From G965198795 sp965198795 (GTDB taxonomy: Bacteria; Pseudomonadota; Alphaproteobacteria; Rhodospirillales; Casp-alpha2): DNA of 64,000 nt. Both the position numbers and the translations under genes were made by a program. Position 1 is the first letter of the stretch. Each line of letters opens with the position of its first letter. Below the pieces are notes generated by a model that was not told the origin of the DNA, searched no databases, and saw nothing but the letters and a program-made list of their open reading frames with translations. Positions 44,899-52,206 of this stretch are shown one piece after another. The stretch spans positions 1,488,001-1,552,000 of the forward strand of contig OZ240674.1 in the NCBI GenBank assembly GCA_965198795.1. Direction: 5' to 3'.

Positions 44899-46161
44899 TT
44901 ATAAGTGGTTAAGCATTAGTTCGATGATGTCCCGGTCCGGCGCATTCGGAACTTTCACGATGTATGTCTCAAAGGCGTGGCGCGCTTCGGTTCTGTCGCT
45001 AAGCTTTTGGTGAACCAGGCCAAGGCTGCGGAATAGTTCCGTCGGCGCGCCTTCCTGAGTTTGAGCGTCTTCGTAGAAAGATCGAGCCGTTTCGTAGTCA
45101 TTCTTTTCCTTATCGGCGCGTATCCGATGTACCTCGCCCTTAAAAAAAGTCAGGACGCCCGGTCGCCGGCCGCCCTCGGACAACTGCTTGAGCAAGGCGA
45201 GCGATTGTTCCGGTTTACCCCTTTTGACTTCGTTTTGGAGGTAACCGAACCGCCGATCTTTCAGCACATTCCAAAAACGCTCTTCGAACGAATTGTCCGC
45301 TCCCCCCACGGTGCTCAGCGCGGCCGCGAACGTTTTGAAATTTTCAATACGCTCATCGTAACCGGGGTGCGTGGCGAAGAACGGGTTTGACCATTCGGCG
45401 TCCTCGCCAGCCTTGCGTTCCTCAAGCAGCCGCGCCCAAACCGTTACGGCTTCGTTTACGTCATATCCTTGATTCGCCATTAAAACCGCCCCGACTTCGT
45501 CGGCTTGCCGCTCCTGATCACGGCTAAACCCGGCAATTAAACCGGACGCCGCCAGATCGACCAGGACGCCTAGATTGCCGATCAAGAGCCTGGCCCACGC
45601 CGCAAGGTCCAGTGCATCCGCATGGCGCTCAAACCTTTTCAGTGTGTGCCGTTGCAGGTAATGGGCGATCTCATGACCAAGGATCATGGCTAGCTGCGCC
45701 TCGTTTTGGGCGCGCAGCAGCAAGCCGCTGTACACCACCATCATCCCATTCGGCGTCATGAACGCGTTAAACACAGGCGCGCGGACGATATAGAGACGAA
45801 TATCTTGGCAGAAAGGTCCGGCAAGCCGGCAAACAATATTGCCCACGTAGGCTTCCAAGGCTGGGTCCGTGATCCGATTGCCGCTGGTTTTAATCCGGTT
45901 CTCCAGATTTTCCACTTTTAACCAGAGGCCGCCTTCCAGTGTCGATGCATCAGGTTTCCAAGATGGGTCGAGGTCGGCGAGATGCCAGATTTCCCCAGTG
46001 CCCAGACTCTCTTTTAGATGAGGAAACTCGCTGTGGTCCGGCGGTTGTGAGATGTCGGAAGCCGGGGGTGGCGGAACCGCCGCTTGCCGTGTGGTCATGC
46101 AAGCGCTGAGGAAGCCGGCCACGACCACCAGCGTCACGAGTTTTCGGGTCAACCGGATCAT
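44899..46161 (-). CDS. M48 family zinc metalloprotease, lipoprotein, with TPR-like tail
   Basis: A 420-residue predicted lipoprotein (lipobox LSAC, Cys21). The zinc site is complete: HEIAH at 163-167 and the downstream SRDQERQAD (Glu217), as in BepA/LoiP-type M48 proteases that act on misassembled outer-membrane proteins. The C-terminal third (about 300-420) is helical with TPR-like repeats (ARSFYEDAQTQEGAPTELFRSLG, LVHQKLSDRTEARHAFETYI). Neighbouring genes on both sides encode lipoproteins in the same direction (gaps 33 and 13 bp), pointing to a joint envelope function. Confidence 0.9.
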   Translation of the reverse strand: MIRLTRKLVTLVVVAGFLSACMTTRQAAVPPPPASDISQPPDHSEFPHLKESLGTGEIWHLADLDPSWKPDASTLEGGLWLKVENLENRIKTSGNRITDPALEAYVGNIVCRLAGPFCQDIRLYIVRAPVFNAFMTPNGMMVVYSGLLLRAQNEAQLAMILGHEIAHYLQRHTLKRFERHADALDLAAWARLLIGNLGVLVDLAASGLIAGFSRDQERQADEVGAVLMANQGYDVNEAVTVWARLLEERKAGEDAEWSNPFFATHPGYDERIENFKTFAAALSTVGGADNSFEERFWNVLKDRRFGYLQNEVKRGKPEQSLALLKQLSEGGRRPGVLTFFKGEVHRIRADKEKNDYETARSFYEDAQTQEGAPTELFRSLGLVHQKLSDRTEARHAFETYIVKVPNAPDRDIIELMLNHL

Positions 46162-46194
46162 GATGCGTCGTCCTCGCGCGGCGGGTTAGGCGGG

Positions 46195-46923
46195 TTAGGC
46201 GGGAAAGTCCTCCAGCAACGCTTCCAGCGTTTCCATCGCTCCGGCTTTGTCACGCAGATCCCCCGACCCCCGGGCAAGGACATTGAACCAGACGATTTCA
46301 CCCGTTTTCAAGTCCGCAAGGGTTGCGTATCCAACCTGGGCGCCGCCTTGAACCCCACTGACGCCAAGCAACGCTCCGACGACGATTATCGCGACTCGCC
46401 CGGCGGATGTGTAACTGTCACGCATATGCACAAACAGGGCGTAGTCCGCGTCTTGCGACTTCGATAGTTCTCTTACATAGGGGGCGCCAAGCGTGTAATC
46501 GAACGTTTCCGCCTTGGAAGGAAGATGCAGGATGTGAAATGGGCCTTTATGAAGAAAAATCGAATTGGCGACCACCGGATGCAGTTTTTGAAGTTGTGTT
46601 TCGACGCTTGAGCGGACCGTGTCGGCTTCGCCAGCTTGGTAGTTGACAACGAAAGCGTTTCGCCGGGCGGCAAACTCATCCAGCGCCGTTTTCAGATGCG
46701 CCTTGGCGTTATTCGTCCATTTGGCGTTGGGTTCCTTGGCTCCGCTGGCTCGCAGCTCCGATAATTCCACATCAACCGGCATCAAAAGAATTCTGACCCG
46801 CTCGCCGCCAGTGTTCAGTGTATCGGCGAATTTGAGCGGCTGACTGGCGCAACCGCCGACCAATAACGCAAAAACAGCCCCTAATATTATATGTGAATTT
46901 CTTTTTGACCGCTCCATTTCCAC
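46195..46923 (-). CDS. Putative lipoprotein (242 aa), first gene of the M48 cluster
   Basis: The N-terminus is followed by lipobox LVGGC (Cys25). The mature part has ILLMPVDVELSEL, an early strand typical of GNA1162/LpoB-like periplasmic proteins. Near the C-terminus come DADYALFVHMRDSYTSAGRVAIIVVGALLG, YATLADLKTGEIVWFN and a final helix. The AALFVxxR...VGYATLxDLxTGxIVW pattern is common in outer-membrane-linked lipoproteins of unknown role. ATG codons at 46923 and 46917 are both possible starts. It probably starts the three-gene operon. Confidence 0.75.
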   Translation of the reverse strand: MEMERSKRNSHIILGAVFALLVGGCASQPLKFADTLNTGGERVRILLMPVDVELSELRASGAKEPNAKWTNNAKAHLKTALDEFAARRNAFVVNYQAGEADTVRSSVETQLQKLHPVVANSIFLHKGPFHILHLPSKAETFDYTLGAPYVRELSKSQDADYALFVHMRDSYTSAGRVAIIVVGALLGVSGVQGGAQVGYATLADLKTGEIVWFNVLARGSGDLRDKAGAMETLEALLEDFPA

Positions 46924-47138
46924 CCCCTATTTAACGTCCCTATTGATTTGTAATTTAGGGAATTTTTTTGTCTAAAAAAAACGCCATAAGCATGACATGT
47001 ATCGGTTTCGGCGTTTTCAGTTGGCTTGGTTATCATTTCAATGCGGCAAGTTGGCGCGTTCGGACCTTTCCCGGGCTTGGTTGGTCGATTAAGCTTTCTC
47101 CTCGGCAAGAATTGAAGACGCCGGGAGGGAAACAATTC
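46924..47138. promoter_or_regulatory. Divergent AT-rich promoter region
   Basis: The 215-bp spacer between the lipoprotein operon (minus) and the hydrolase gene (plus) is markedly AT-rich near 46930-46985. It contains an 8-bp stem (AAAACGCC 46977-46984 with GGCGTTTT 47010-47017, long loop). Individual -35/-10 boxes are not clear enough to call. GGGAGGGA at 47122-47129 is the ribosome-binding site of the hydrolase gene. Confidence 0.35.
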
Positions 47139-47831
47139 ATGGGCGAGACCATCAGATTGACGGCGGCGGACGGTTTCGAGGCGTCGGCCTACAAGGCGGA
47201 CGCGATTGGCGGCGCGCCGCGCGGCGCCGTCGTCGTCATCCAGGAGATTTTCGGCGTCAACGGCCATATCCGCGATGTCTGCGACCGGTATGCGGAGGTG
47301 GGATACACGGCCATCGCGCCCGCCATTTACGACCGGTTCGAGCCGGGTTTCGAGACGGGCTACGGGCCCGGCGACATCGCCCGGGGGCGCGAGCTGAAGA
47401 TCAGGGCGGCGGATGGTCTCGATAATGTCCTGGCCGATATCGACGCGGCGCGCGCGGCGGTTCGGGACGTGACAGGAAAGGTCGGCGTGATGGGGTTCTG
47501 CTTCGGCGGCCTGCTGGCCTGGCTGTCGGCCTGCCGTCTGAATTTCGACGCGGCCAGCGGCTATTACGGCGGGGGCGTCGCGCGGTATCTGGATGAACAG
47601 CCGGATTGTCCGACCCTGCTGCATTTCGGCCGCCAGGACGCCAGTATTCCCATGCCGGACGTGGAGCGGGTGATCGCCGCCGCCCACCCCAATGCCGCCG
47701 TCCACGTTTATGAGGCGGATCACGGCTTTCATTGTGACCAGCGGAGTTCTTTCTGTCCCCACGCCGCGCAAGTGGCGACGATGCGGACCATCCGCCTGTT
47801 CGACGCCTGTGTCGGGCGCCCCCGTCCATGA
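47139..47831 (+). CDS. Dienelactone hydrolase family protein
   Basis: A 230-residue alpha/beta hydrolase. The nucleophile is Cys121 in GFCFGG, with Asp167 (GRQDASIP) and His195 (DHGF) completing the Cys-Asp-His triad characteristic of dienelactone hydrolases. IQEIFGVNGHIRDVCDRYAEVGYTAIAPAIYDR is the family's N-terminal signature, including the Glu36 that interacts with the cysteine. Natural substrates for such stand-alone homologs are unknown. It overlaps mtnP by 4 bp. Confidence 0.93.
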   Translation: MGETIRLTAADGFEASAYKADAIGGAPRGAVVVIQEIFGVNGHIRDVCDRYAEVGYTAIAPAIYDRFEPGFETGYGPGDIARGRELKIRAADGLDNVLADIDAARAAVRDVTGKVGVMGFCFGGLLAWLSACRLNFDAASGYYGGGVARYLDEQPDCPTLLHFGRQDASIPMPDVERVIAAAHPNAAVHVYEADHGFHCDQRSSFCPHAAQVATMRTIRLFDACVGRPRP

Positions 47832-48715
47832 GCGGCGCGGCGAACGGCCCGGTGATCGGCGTCATCGGCGGCAGCGGCGTTTACAAGATCGACGGGCTGG
47901 AAAACACCGAATGGCGGCGGGTCGAAAGCCCCTTTGGCGAACCGTCCGACGAACTTTTGTTCGGTGATCTCGCCGGTCAGCCGATGGTGTTCCTGCCCCG
48001 CCACGGCAGAGGACACACGATCCCGCCCGCCGGGGTGAATTATCGCGCCAATATCGACGCCTTGAAGCGTTCCGGGGTGACGGAAGTGCTGTCCGTTTCG
48101 GCCTGCGGATCGTTCAAGGAAGAGCTGGCGCCGGGCGCCTTCGTCATCGTTGATCAGTTCATCGACCGCACCATACATCGGGAGAAAAGCTTTTTCGGCG
48201 ACGGGCTTGTGGCGCACGTCGCCCTTGGCCGTCCGACATGCCCGCGGTTGGGTGACGTCCTGGAGGAGGGCTGCGAGGCGCTCGGCGTCCCGCATCAACG
48301 GGGGGGGACTTATCTCGCCATGGAAGGTCCGCAGTTCTCGACCCTGGCCGAGAGCAATCTCTACCGCTCCTGGGGCTGCGACGTGATCGGCATGACCAAC
48401 ATGCCGGAAGCCAAACTGGCCAGGGAGGCGGAGATGTGCTTCGCCACCGTCGCCATGGTGACGGATTACGACTGTTGGCGTCCGGACCATGATCACGTCA
48501 CCGTGGACGCTGTTATCCAGGTTTTGCTGGCCAACGCGGAAAAGGGCCGGGCTTTGGTGAAGCGGGTCGCGCCCGCCTTGTCTGGGCGGACGGAACTCTG
48601 CTCCGCCGGTTGTCATCGGGCGCTTGAGACGGCGGTCGTCACCGCCCCCGGCGCCCGCGACCCCGCCATGGCGGAGAAGCTGTCCGCCGTCGCGGGGCGG
48701 GTGCTGAAAACGTAA
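47828..48715 (+). CDS. mtnP: S-methyl-5'-thioadenosine phosphorylase
   Basis: A 295-residue purine nucleoside phosphorylase-fold enzyme that splits methylthioadenosine, the by-product of polyamine and homoserine-lactone synthesis, to adenine and methylthioribose 1-phosphate. Signatures: IGVIGGSGVYKIDGL, FLPRHGRGHTIPP, AMEGPQFSTLAES and GMTNMPEAKLARE, with the latter two binding phosphate and the ribose. The ATG overlaps the stop of the hydrolase gene (ATGA-type). The next step of the pathway, MtnA, is only present as a ruined start at 49188. Confidence 0.95.
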   Translation: MSGAANGPVIGVIGGSGVYKIDGLENTEWRRVESPFGEPSDELLFGDLAGQPMVFLPRHGRGHTIPPAGVNYRANIDALKRSGVTEVLSVSACGSFKEELAPGAFVIVDQFIDRTIHREKSFFGDGLVAHVALGRPTCPRLGDVLEEGCEALGVPHQRGGTYLAMEGPQFSTLAESNLYRSWGCDVIGMTNMPEAKLAREAEMCFATVAMVTDYDCWRPDHDHVTVDAVIQVLLANAEKGRALVKRVAPALSGRTELCSAGCHRALETAVVTAPGARDPAMAEKLSAVAGRVLKT

Positions 48716-48732
48716 AAAAGGTTCCCAGCGCC

Positions 48733-49173
48733 ATGCGGATCGTTCCACCCGTTTATTTCGCCACCGCCATCGGAGCTCAATGGGTGCTGGACAAGGGACT
48801 CCCGGTCGTCGAGTTCATCCCGGAGGGGGCCGCTGGAGCGGGTTGGCTGTTCATCGCCGGCGCGGGAGCCGTCATCGTGACGGCGGCGGGCCTTTTCAAT
48901 CGCATGGACACGCCCATCCATCCATTCCGCGAGGCGCGGGCGCTGATCACGGCCGGGCCGTTCGCCCTGACCCGGAATCCGATTTATCTCGCCATGGCGT
49001 TCATGCTGGCGGGCGCGGCGATTTTGTTGCGGAGCGCGACGCCGTTCCTATTGATCCCCGTGTTCATGATCGTCCTGCAAGAGACCGTCATCAAGGGCGA
49101 GGAGGCGATGCTGGAGGAAGCGTTCGGCGATGAATATCGGGATTATGCGTCGCGCGTGCGGCGCTGGCTGTGA
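48733..49173 (+). CDS. Isoprenylcysteine carboxyl methyltransferase/PEMT-like membrane protein
   Basis: A 146-residue protein with about four membrane segments. The C-terminal half has the family signature GPFALTRNPIYLAMAFMLAG, then VIKGEEAMLEEAFGDEYRDYASRVRRWL. Here RNPIYL and the E-E pair form the SAM-binding site of ICMT/PEMT-type enzymes (as in methyltransferases with the NNU fold). Substrate unknown; bacterial members usually modify small lipids or amines. It follows mtnP by 17 bp. Confidence 0.88.
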   Translation: MRIVPPVYFATAIGAQWVLDKGLPVVEFIPEGAAGAGWLFIAGAGAVIVTAAGLFNRMDTPIHPFREARALITAGPFALTRNPIYLAMAFMLAGAAILLRSATPFLLIPVFMIVLQETVIKGEEAMLEEAFGDEYRDYASRVRRWL

Positions 49174-49187
49174 CGGGACGCGCGATG

Positions 49188-49400
49188 AGGATCGGCGGAA
49201 AACCCTATCGAGTGATCTGGCGAGTGATCTGGCGCGCGATCCGGCGCGCGGATGATGGCCTGGTTCAGGTCATTGATCAGACCCGCCCGCCTCACGGGTT
49301 CATTATCAATGACCTGCCGGACGCCGAAACGGCGGCGGTCGCGCGAGGCGTCTGGCGACAGGCGCCCCAGATGAATGGTCATCCAAGGGATGCGTGGCGA
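49188..49400 (+). pseudogene. mtnA: Methylthioribose-1-phosphate isomerase (MtnA), ruined N-terminal fragment
   Basis: The frame begins MRIGGKPYRVIW and continues with VQVIDQTRPPHGFIINDLPDAETAAVA, matching the start of MtnA proteins (GKPYRTIW...VRVIDQTxLPHxF). Between these segments a 12-bp unit is present three times (49209-49244), inserting RVIWRAIR. After VARGVW the expected RGAPLIGATAAYG is replaced by a degraded sequence, and the remaining 300 or so residues are missing. It stands directly after mtnP and its neighbour, so the original order was mtnP-(methylase)-mtnA. An IS481 remnant follows. Confidence 0.75.
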
Positions 49401-49483
49401 CGCCGCCCTGGACAGAACCCGGCTTATAGGCCGGCTGGTCCCCTTGATTGTTCGCGGGCGGGATTGTTCGCAGGCGGAAATGA

Positions 49484-49604
49484 AATGAACATCCAGAACG
49501 GTTCACCCAATATGGAAATGGCGAAAGATTGGGCCTTTCAAGACGTTGAGCGCGTTGACGCGTCCACTGGCGCCCGCCGCTCAACTGTATTACGTCCGGC
49601 CTGA
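49484..49604 (+). other. Short open frame (MNIQNGSPNMEM...), unassigned
   Basis: About 40 codons starting at ATG 49484 with GGCGGAAATGAA just upstream, cut by the IS481 element. It may be the beginning of a displaced gene, since its amino-acid use (MEMAKDWAFQDVERVDAS) looks protein-like, but I recognise no family and the stop at 49602-49604 follows quickly. Confidence 0.25.
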
Positions 49605-49676
49605 TCTGACGCCGCTTTTTGAAAGGGGCGGGGGTCGCCGGTTTTGACGCGGCGTCTGTCAGGTCAGGCCGGACGT
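49592..49676. repeat. Long inverted repeat around the left end of the IS481 remnant
   Basis: ACGTCCGGCCTGATCTGACGCCGC (49592-49615) and its near-exact complement (49649-49676, with a 4-bp insertion) face each other across 33 bases that contain the left terminal repeat of the element. The outer arm resembles sequence beyond the right end (51131-51150), so the element tip seems to have been inverted and duplicated. Confidence 0.75.
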
Positions 49677-49705
49677 GCCCCAGATCAAGCCTGGAACGTT
49701 TCCTT

Positions 49706-50973
49706 TCAGATCTGTTGATCGCCGCTCAAGGTCTGCATGGGCGTTTTTCCTTTGCAGGTTTTTCCCTGACGGGTTCGGTCACGGGTTCGGTCATTGTTGC
49801 CGTGATCACACCATTCGCCGGGGTCTTTTTGCAGTTGGCCGGCGCCGCCATAGACCTTGCTTGCGGAACGCCGCCTGACAGCACTCCTGTAAAATAGTTT
49901 TGCGGAACCGTCCGCAGCCGCCGTTTGTCCGGGGCGGCGTGAGCGTGGTCTTGGTGTGGCCGATGGCGTTGACGGCGGGGAACAGCTGGTCATCGCGCTT
50001 GTCCGCCCGCCCGCAGTATTCGGCTTCCCGGCCGGTGAGGATGCGCGGCGCCGGAAGGTTGTGTTCCCCATAGAACGGCGCCGCGCTTTGTCATTGTCAT
50101 TGAGCGTGCCGGGCGCCGTGACCGGCGTCTTGGCGGCGTAGAGCTTGGGCCTGGGCGGCCTGGGCGCAGGCGCCGGTATAATAGAGGTCTGCTGACAGAC
50201 CCGCGCCCTTCAACGCGCCCGCATAGCCTTCAACGCGCCCGCATAGAAGGCGTCCTGCGCCCTCCGACGGCCGGCGATGGGCCGTGTTGATCCCGCCCCA
50301 AGTCTGGTCATCCAGCGTTTTCTTCTCCAGCGCCTGGACCTGGGCCCCGCCCGGCGCCGGGCCATCTTCGGCGGCCTTGGCCTCAAGCGCCTTCAGGCGG
50401 CGCTTGAAGGCGGCGAGGCCGTGACGAAGCCAAATGGAGCGCGCCGCGCTGGCGGCGGCGTGTTTTTTCGCCGTCCACGCGCGATCATCGTCTTTGCGCC
50501 CGGCGCCGAGAGCGAAGCCCTGTTCGATGGCGGGGCCGGGGTGGAAGGGGACGAGAGTTACTCCAGCGGCAACCGAAAGGGAAAGCGGCGCCGGGCGCGG
50601 CGGGAAAAGCGCCGGTATCCGGCTTGTCGAAGCGGGGCGGCAAGGTCTACGCCTCTACGCCAGGGTCATTCCCGGCGACGGCCCGCCCGGTCTCTTCGTC
50701 AACATGGTTCTCCAGGCCGGTTCTTAAGGCTGGTTCTCCAGGTTCGCCGCCCGCCAGTTCTTCAGGTTCGCCGCCCGCCGGGGCTTCTCCAACAGAGCGC
50801 CTCGGCGCCGCCTTGTTCAACCGCGTCGCGGCGGCGCTAAAACGTGTCCCTGGACAATCCCGTCACCGGACAGGTCTTGGACACATTGCCCAATTCCCCA
50901 GCCAAGTTCAGAAGTCCAACTTTGTGACGGATGATTTTTGATTACGCCCGTCCATAAGGGTCACCTCTTTCAT
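49706..50973 (-). pseudogene. IS481-family transposase, multiple frameshifts
   Basis: Reading the minus strand through several frames gives the ordered landmarks of an IS481 transposase: MKEVTLMDGRNQKSSVTK, then VGLLNLAGELGNVSKTCPVTG, SIWLRHGLAAFKRRLKALEAK, DQLFPAVNAIGHTKT, RFRKTILQE, KVYGGAGQLQKDPGEWCDH and GKTCKGKTPMQTL. At least four shifts and insertions separate them. Two insertions are tandem duplications: 12 bp at about 49770-49793 and 20 bp at 50208-50246. The region between about 50450 and 50850 is the most eroded. No functional product is possible. Confidence 0.85.
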
Positions 50974-51109
50974 GGGTTTGATGGTTTTCATGGGTTTGAT
51001 GGGTTTGATGGTGTGGTTAAGCGCCGCCGTCAAAACCGGTAACTCTCTATCAAAACTGGTAACCCTTTATCAAAACCGGTAACTCTCTATCAAAACCGGT
51101 AACCCCCGC
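50971..51109. repeat. Tandem repeats upstream of the IS481 transposase (4 x 20 bp and a GGGTTTGATGG cluster)
   Basis: From 51030 to 51109, TCAAAACCGGTAACTCTCTA is present four times with exact 20-bp spacing. It is the inner part of the right terminal repeat multiplied. Beside it, CATGGGTTTGATGG-type units repeat between 50971 and 51012. Multiple copies of a transposase-binding end are unusual and look like local amplification. Confidence 0.85.
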
Positions 51110-51386
51110 CCCTTTCAACAAGCGGCGGGAGCGGCGTCAGATCAAGTCTGAAATAATACAAGTAAAGACTATTCATGTCACCGCTCTGGTGTAGAAGCTG
51201 TGCATCATGAAACGCAACAAAAATCAATTCATCCCGGTCATAGCAATTTTCCGATTTAAGTTTTTCATCTCGCGTCTTTTGCAAAGCAGTTGCGGTTTTA
51301 TTTGGGCTGGCGTCAATTCGTTGGATATTGTTATTGACCGGGCCTCCCGGCTTTCGAACGCGCGGATTTTTTTCTATATCGCTCAC
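51090..51386 (-). CDS. Hypothetical protein translationally coupled to RidA, 3' end replaced by IS481
   Basis: A 98-residue frame whose ATG overlaps the RidA stop (ATGA, 51383-51386), a strong sign that it is translated. It is polar with an NNNIQRIDASPNKTATALQKTRDEK stretch and a DRDELIFVAFHDAQLLHQSGDMNSLYLYYF segment. The last 18 or so residues (LDLTPLPPLVERGGGYRF) are encoded by the tip of the IS481 element. So the original gene was longer or ended differently. No family recognised. Confidence 0.5.
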   Translation of the reverse strand: MSDIEKNPRVRKPGGPVNNNIQRIDASPNKTATALQKTRDEKLKSENCYDRDELIFVAFHDAQLLHQSGDMNSLYLYYFRLDLTPLPPLVERGGGYRF

Positions 51387-51760
51387 TCGTCAAGAACTGC
51401 GTAAGCCTCGATTTCGACCGTCATGCGCGGGTCGGCAAGGCGGGACACCTCAACCAAGGTCCCCGCTGGCATGACGTCGGCGAAGGCTTCCAGGTGCGCT
51501 TTCGCAACCAGCTCCTTTTCGTCAATGTTGGTGATGTAGGCCACGGTGCGGACCACGTCCTTGAACGACGCGCCGGCCTGGTTCAGCGCCGTTTCAATGA
51601 TGGAAAGCGCGTTCCTTGCCTGCTCATAGGTGTCGCCGTCGAGCGCGTCCCCTTGAGCGCAAGTGCCCGCGACATGCACCTGATTTCCGGCGCGAACGGC
51701 GCGCGAGTATCCATAGACAGGCTCAAACGGCCCGCCGGAGGGGAAAACCTGACGTGTCAT
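51383..51760 (-). CDS. RidA/YjgF family protein
   Basis: A 125-residue Rid protein, a family that hydrolyses reactive enamine/imine intermediates such as 2-aminoacrylate. Segments: YGYSRAVRAGNQVHVAGTCAQ, QARNALSIIETALNQAGASFKDVVRTVAYITNID and RLADPRMTVEIEAYAVLDE. The substrate-stabilising arginine of true RidA (in the -RxxVxVxxLPxxxxVEIE region) lies here in RLADPRMTVEIE, so the activity may be RidA-like, but Rid subfamily cannot be told. The gene is downstream of the flagellar run, 31 bp from the QueF-like gene. Confidence 0.92.
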   Translation of the reverse strand: MTRQVFPSGGPFEPVYGYSRAVRAGNQVHVAGTCAQGDALDGDTYEQARNALSIIETALNQAGASFKDVVRTVAYITNIDEKELVAKAHLEAFADVMPAGTLVEVSRLADPRMTVEIEAYAVLDE

Positions 51761-51791
51761 GATTATCGATCCTTCTCATGAATGAAGGCCG

Positions 51792-52205
51792 TCATGGATG
51801 GAGTCTGGCCAAAAAACGATCATTGTCCCAGCCGGGCTGGCGGTCTTCCATGATGATCTCATGGGCCGTCAAGGCGTCCATGACGGGGGCGCCCGTCAGC
51901 TTCAGTTCAACCCAGCGCGCGACCAATTCGTTGCTGACGTCCGTCAGAATCAGCGCCGCCAGAGCTTCCAGCGTGTCCATATCCAGCGTTTCCACATGCT
52001 GGAGATAGCTCTCGAACCGCTCGGGCAACAGGATCAGTTTGTCCGGGATATAGCGGACGCGCAACGTGACCCGTTGATCCACCCCGCGCGCGATGAAGGC
52101 GCCGCCCAGTTGGCTGACGTAATCGATTTTGCGTTCCGGATTGTTCACCGCGCCCAAAAGGCCGCGTCTTTGCCAAATATCCATGATTGATGCTTGCGCC
52201 TCCAC
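51792..52205 (-). CDS. QueF-like (T-fold) protein of unknown function
   Basis: A 137-residue protein beginning 1 bp after the fliK stop (GTG 52205; ATG 52184 is an alternative), so probably coupled to fliK. NPERKIDYVSQLGGAF, VTLRVRYIPDKLILLPERFESYL and LAALILTDVSNELVARWVELKL resemble the C-terminal half of QueF nitrile reductase (RDYFVKF, YIPDxxxxESKSLKLYL, IMNDLxxxxxPRYIEV). The catalytic Cys and the ESKSLK recognition motif are absent. A structural relative without QueF activity is the best reading; the tie to flagella is only positional. Confidence 0.5.
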   Translation of the reverse strand: MEAQASIMDIWQRRGLLGAVNNPERKIDYVSQLGGAFIARGVDQRVTLRVRYIPDKLILLPERFESYLQHVETLDMDTLEALAALILTDVSNELVARWVELKLTGAPVMDALTAHEIIMEDRQPGWDNDRFLARLHP

Positions 52206-52206
52206 C

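Larger units (their letters stand above)
49603..51144 (-). mobile_element. Decayed IS481-family insertion sequence
   Basis: Terminal inverted repeats of 28 bp face each other: TGAAAGGGGCGGGGGTCGCC... at 49620-49647 and, reversed, 51090-51117, matching at 26 of 28 positions. Similar TGATCTGACGCCGCT sequences lie outside both ends. The element is about 1.5 kb, as expected for IS481. It carries one heavily frameshifted transposase gene, and several internal short duplications of 12, 20 and 24 bp. Confidence 0.8.

Noticed and set aside
49170..49604. A 144-residue hypothetical protein
   Set aside because: Only the first part resembles anything (MtnA), and the remainder is degraded sequence running towards IS481, so it is described as a pseudogene rather than a gene.
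50277..50840. A 187-codon plus-strand frame and its neighbours in 50.2-50.9 kb
   Set aside because: The minus strand carries the ordered remains of an IS481 transposase here; the plus-strand frames are shadows of that remnant.
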